NCBI GenBank assembly: GCA_017989935.1
Contig: JAGNOY010000074.1
Location: forward strand, 1-8,138
Direction of reading: 5' to 3'
Length of the DNA stretch: 8,138 nt
From: Chitinophagaceae bacterium
GTDB taxonomy: Bacteria > Bacteroidota > Bacteroidia > Chitinophagales > Chitinophagaceae
Under the pieces are notes generated by a model, which had not been told where the DNA came from, did no database searches, and saw only the letters and a program-made list of their open reading frames with translations. The position numbers and the translations under genes were made by a program. Below, one piece after another: positions 7,596-8,138 of this stretch. The first letter of the stretch is position 1. Each line of letters starts with the position of its first letter.

Positions 7596-7626
7596 AAGGC
7601 GAAATAATCATTAAAATTATTGCCTT
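7596..7626. other. Imperfect 11-base-pair hairpin in the fibre-gene leader
   Basis: AAGGC (7596-7600) pairs with GCCTT (7622-7626), and AATAAT (7603-7608) pairs with ATTATT (7616-7621). A 2-base bulge (7601-7602) and a 7-base loop complete it. It ends 17 bases before the start codon of the leftward fibre gene, so it would lie in that gene's leader RNA or act as a DNA operator. Neither strand has a T-run after the stem, so it is not an intrinsic terminator. Confidence 0.4.
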
Positions 7627-7713
7627 GGTTTAAAGTATTTTAGTAAAAGAGTTTAAAGAACAATTTGATCTTCTTATGAATTGAATAAATTCAATCAAAA
7701 AAATCAAGAACTT

Positions 7714-7721
7714 CAAAAATA
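7714..7721 (-). promoter_or_regulatory. Candidate -7 box for the fibre-like gene
   Basis: On the minus strand these bases read TATTTTTG, matching the Bacteroidota -7 consensus TAnnTTTG. The predicted transcript would have a leader of roughly 130 bases that includes the hairpin at 7596-7626. No clear -33 TTG was found at the normal spacing, and AT-rich DNA produces such matches by chance, so confidence is low. Confidence 0.2.
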
Positions 7722-7783
7722 AGTCCTTTTCTAAAATTTCGATTGCTTATTTTTACCGCTCATTCTTAAGTAATATTGTCTAC

Positions 7784-8138
7784 ATGAAGTCCAACTTAAA
7801 TTCCTTTAAAACAACAAGAGAGTACGCATGTGAATTAGATGATGCAGATCAGGTATCAAAATACAGAGATCATTTTATCATGCCTAAACACCAAAATAAA
7901 GAAGTCATCTACCTCTGTGGCAACTCACTTGGACTTCAGCCTAAAGAAGCCAAAAAAATAATCGAAGATGAACTTCAAGATTGGGGAGAATTTGGAGTAG
8001 AAGGTCATTTTTTAGCGAAAAGGCCCTGGTTTAAATACCATCACTTTTTCACAGAGTCCTTGACAAAAATTGTAGGAGCCCTGCCTCATGAAGTGGTTGC
8101 CATGAACACACTCACGGTCAATTTACACTTACTCATGC
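7784..8138 (+). CDS. kynU: Kynureninase, N-terminal part (gene runs off the window)
   Basis: The first 118 codons of a kynureninase are present. This is a PLP-dependent cytosolic enzyme that cleaves kynurenine to anthranilate, or 3-hydroxykynurenine to 3-hydroxyanthranilate, releasing alanine. It belongs to tryptophan breakdown or the kynurenine route to NAD. Diagnostic segments are IYLCGNSLGLQPK (42-54), GHFLAKRPW (74-82) and MNTLTVNLHLLM (107-118). The Leu110-Thr111 pair corresponds to the Leu-Thr that contacts PLP phosphate in known kynureninases. The catalytic lysine and the rest of the protein lie beyond base 8138; family members are about 420-465 residues. The ATG at 7784 gives an N-terminus in line with homologues and no upstream in-frame ATG is close. 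There is no Shine-Dalgarno sequence. The gene is transcribed away from the surface-protein gene, so it is probably a separate unit, perhaps with other kynurenine genes to the right. The text resembles the animal-like kynureninase clade often found in Bacteroidota. Confidence 0.95.
   Translation, partial: MKSNLNSFKTTREYACELDDADQVSKYRDHFIMPKHQNKEVIYLCGNSLGLQPKEAKKIIEDELQDWGEFGVEGHFLAKRPWFKYHHFFTESLTKIVGALPHEVVAMNTLTVNLHLLM

Larger units (their letters stand above)
7580..7783. other. Divergent intergenic region between the fibre gene and kynU
   Basis: This 204-base AT-rich segment must contain the start signals of two oppositely transcribed genes, because the leftward fibre gene begins at 7579 and the rightward kynureninase gene at 7784. 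It holds an imperfect hairpin (7596-7626) and a candidate leftward -7 box (7714-7721). A weaker rightward match, TATTTTTA at 7748-7755, differs from TAnnTTTG only in the last base and would suit kynU with a very short leader. No open reading frame of note, tRNA or riboswitch was recognised. Confidence 0.6.

Overview
The window looks like a chromosomal piece of an AT-rich member of the Bacteroidota, plausibly a gliding or T9SS-bearing lineage. Three things point that way. One large secreted protein ends in a gliding-motility-associated (CHU_C, type B) C-terminal domain. Another has the N-terminal and GIGT-type modules common in Bacteroidota surface proteins. None of the four genes has a convincing Shine-Dalgarno sequence, which is usual for that phylum. 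No named species can be assigned from this sequence.

Layout from left to right. Positions 1-480 hold no convincing gene: a very AT-rich stretch, then a conspicuously GC-richer patch (about 346-470) that may be a small dispersed intergenic element. Three genes then read leftward: 2031-481, a soluble FAD-dependent dehydrogenase of the COG2509 type; 5004-2170, a 944-residue secreted protein with a 'KGQF' N-terminal domain, a propeller-like middle, three 51-residue cysteine repeats and a CHU_C sorting domain; and 7579-5093, an 828-residue secreted fibre-like protein carrying about 20 YadA-head-like repeats. A 204-base divergent intergenic region (7580-7783), containing an imperfect hairpin, separates these from a rightward gene at 7784, the first 118 codons of a kynureninase (kynU) cut off by the window edge.

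Functionally the window mixes two cytosolic metabolic or redox enzymes (kynureninase, FAD dehydrogenase) with two large cell-surface or secreted repeat proteins. The three leftward genes are separated by 88 and 138 bases, and no terminator hairpin was seen between them. Co-transcription is possible, but the functions do not argue for one pathway. No RNA genes, CRISPR arrays, insertion sequences or phage genes were recognised. The most unusual material is in the two surface proteins (regular repeats, contrasting export signals) and the GC-rich intergenic patch. I see no clear evidence of an entirely new multi-gene system here.
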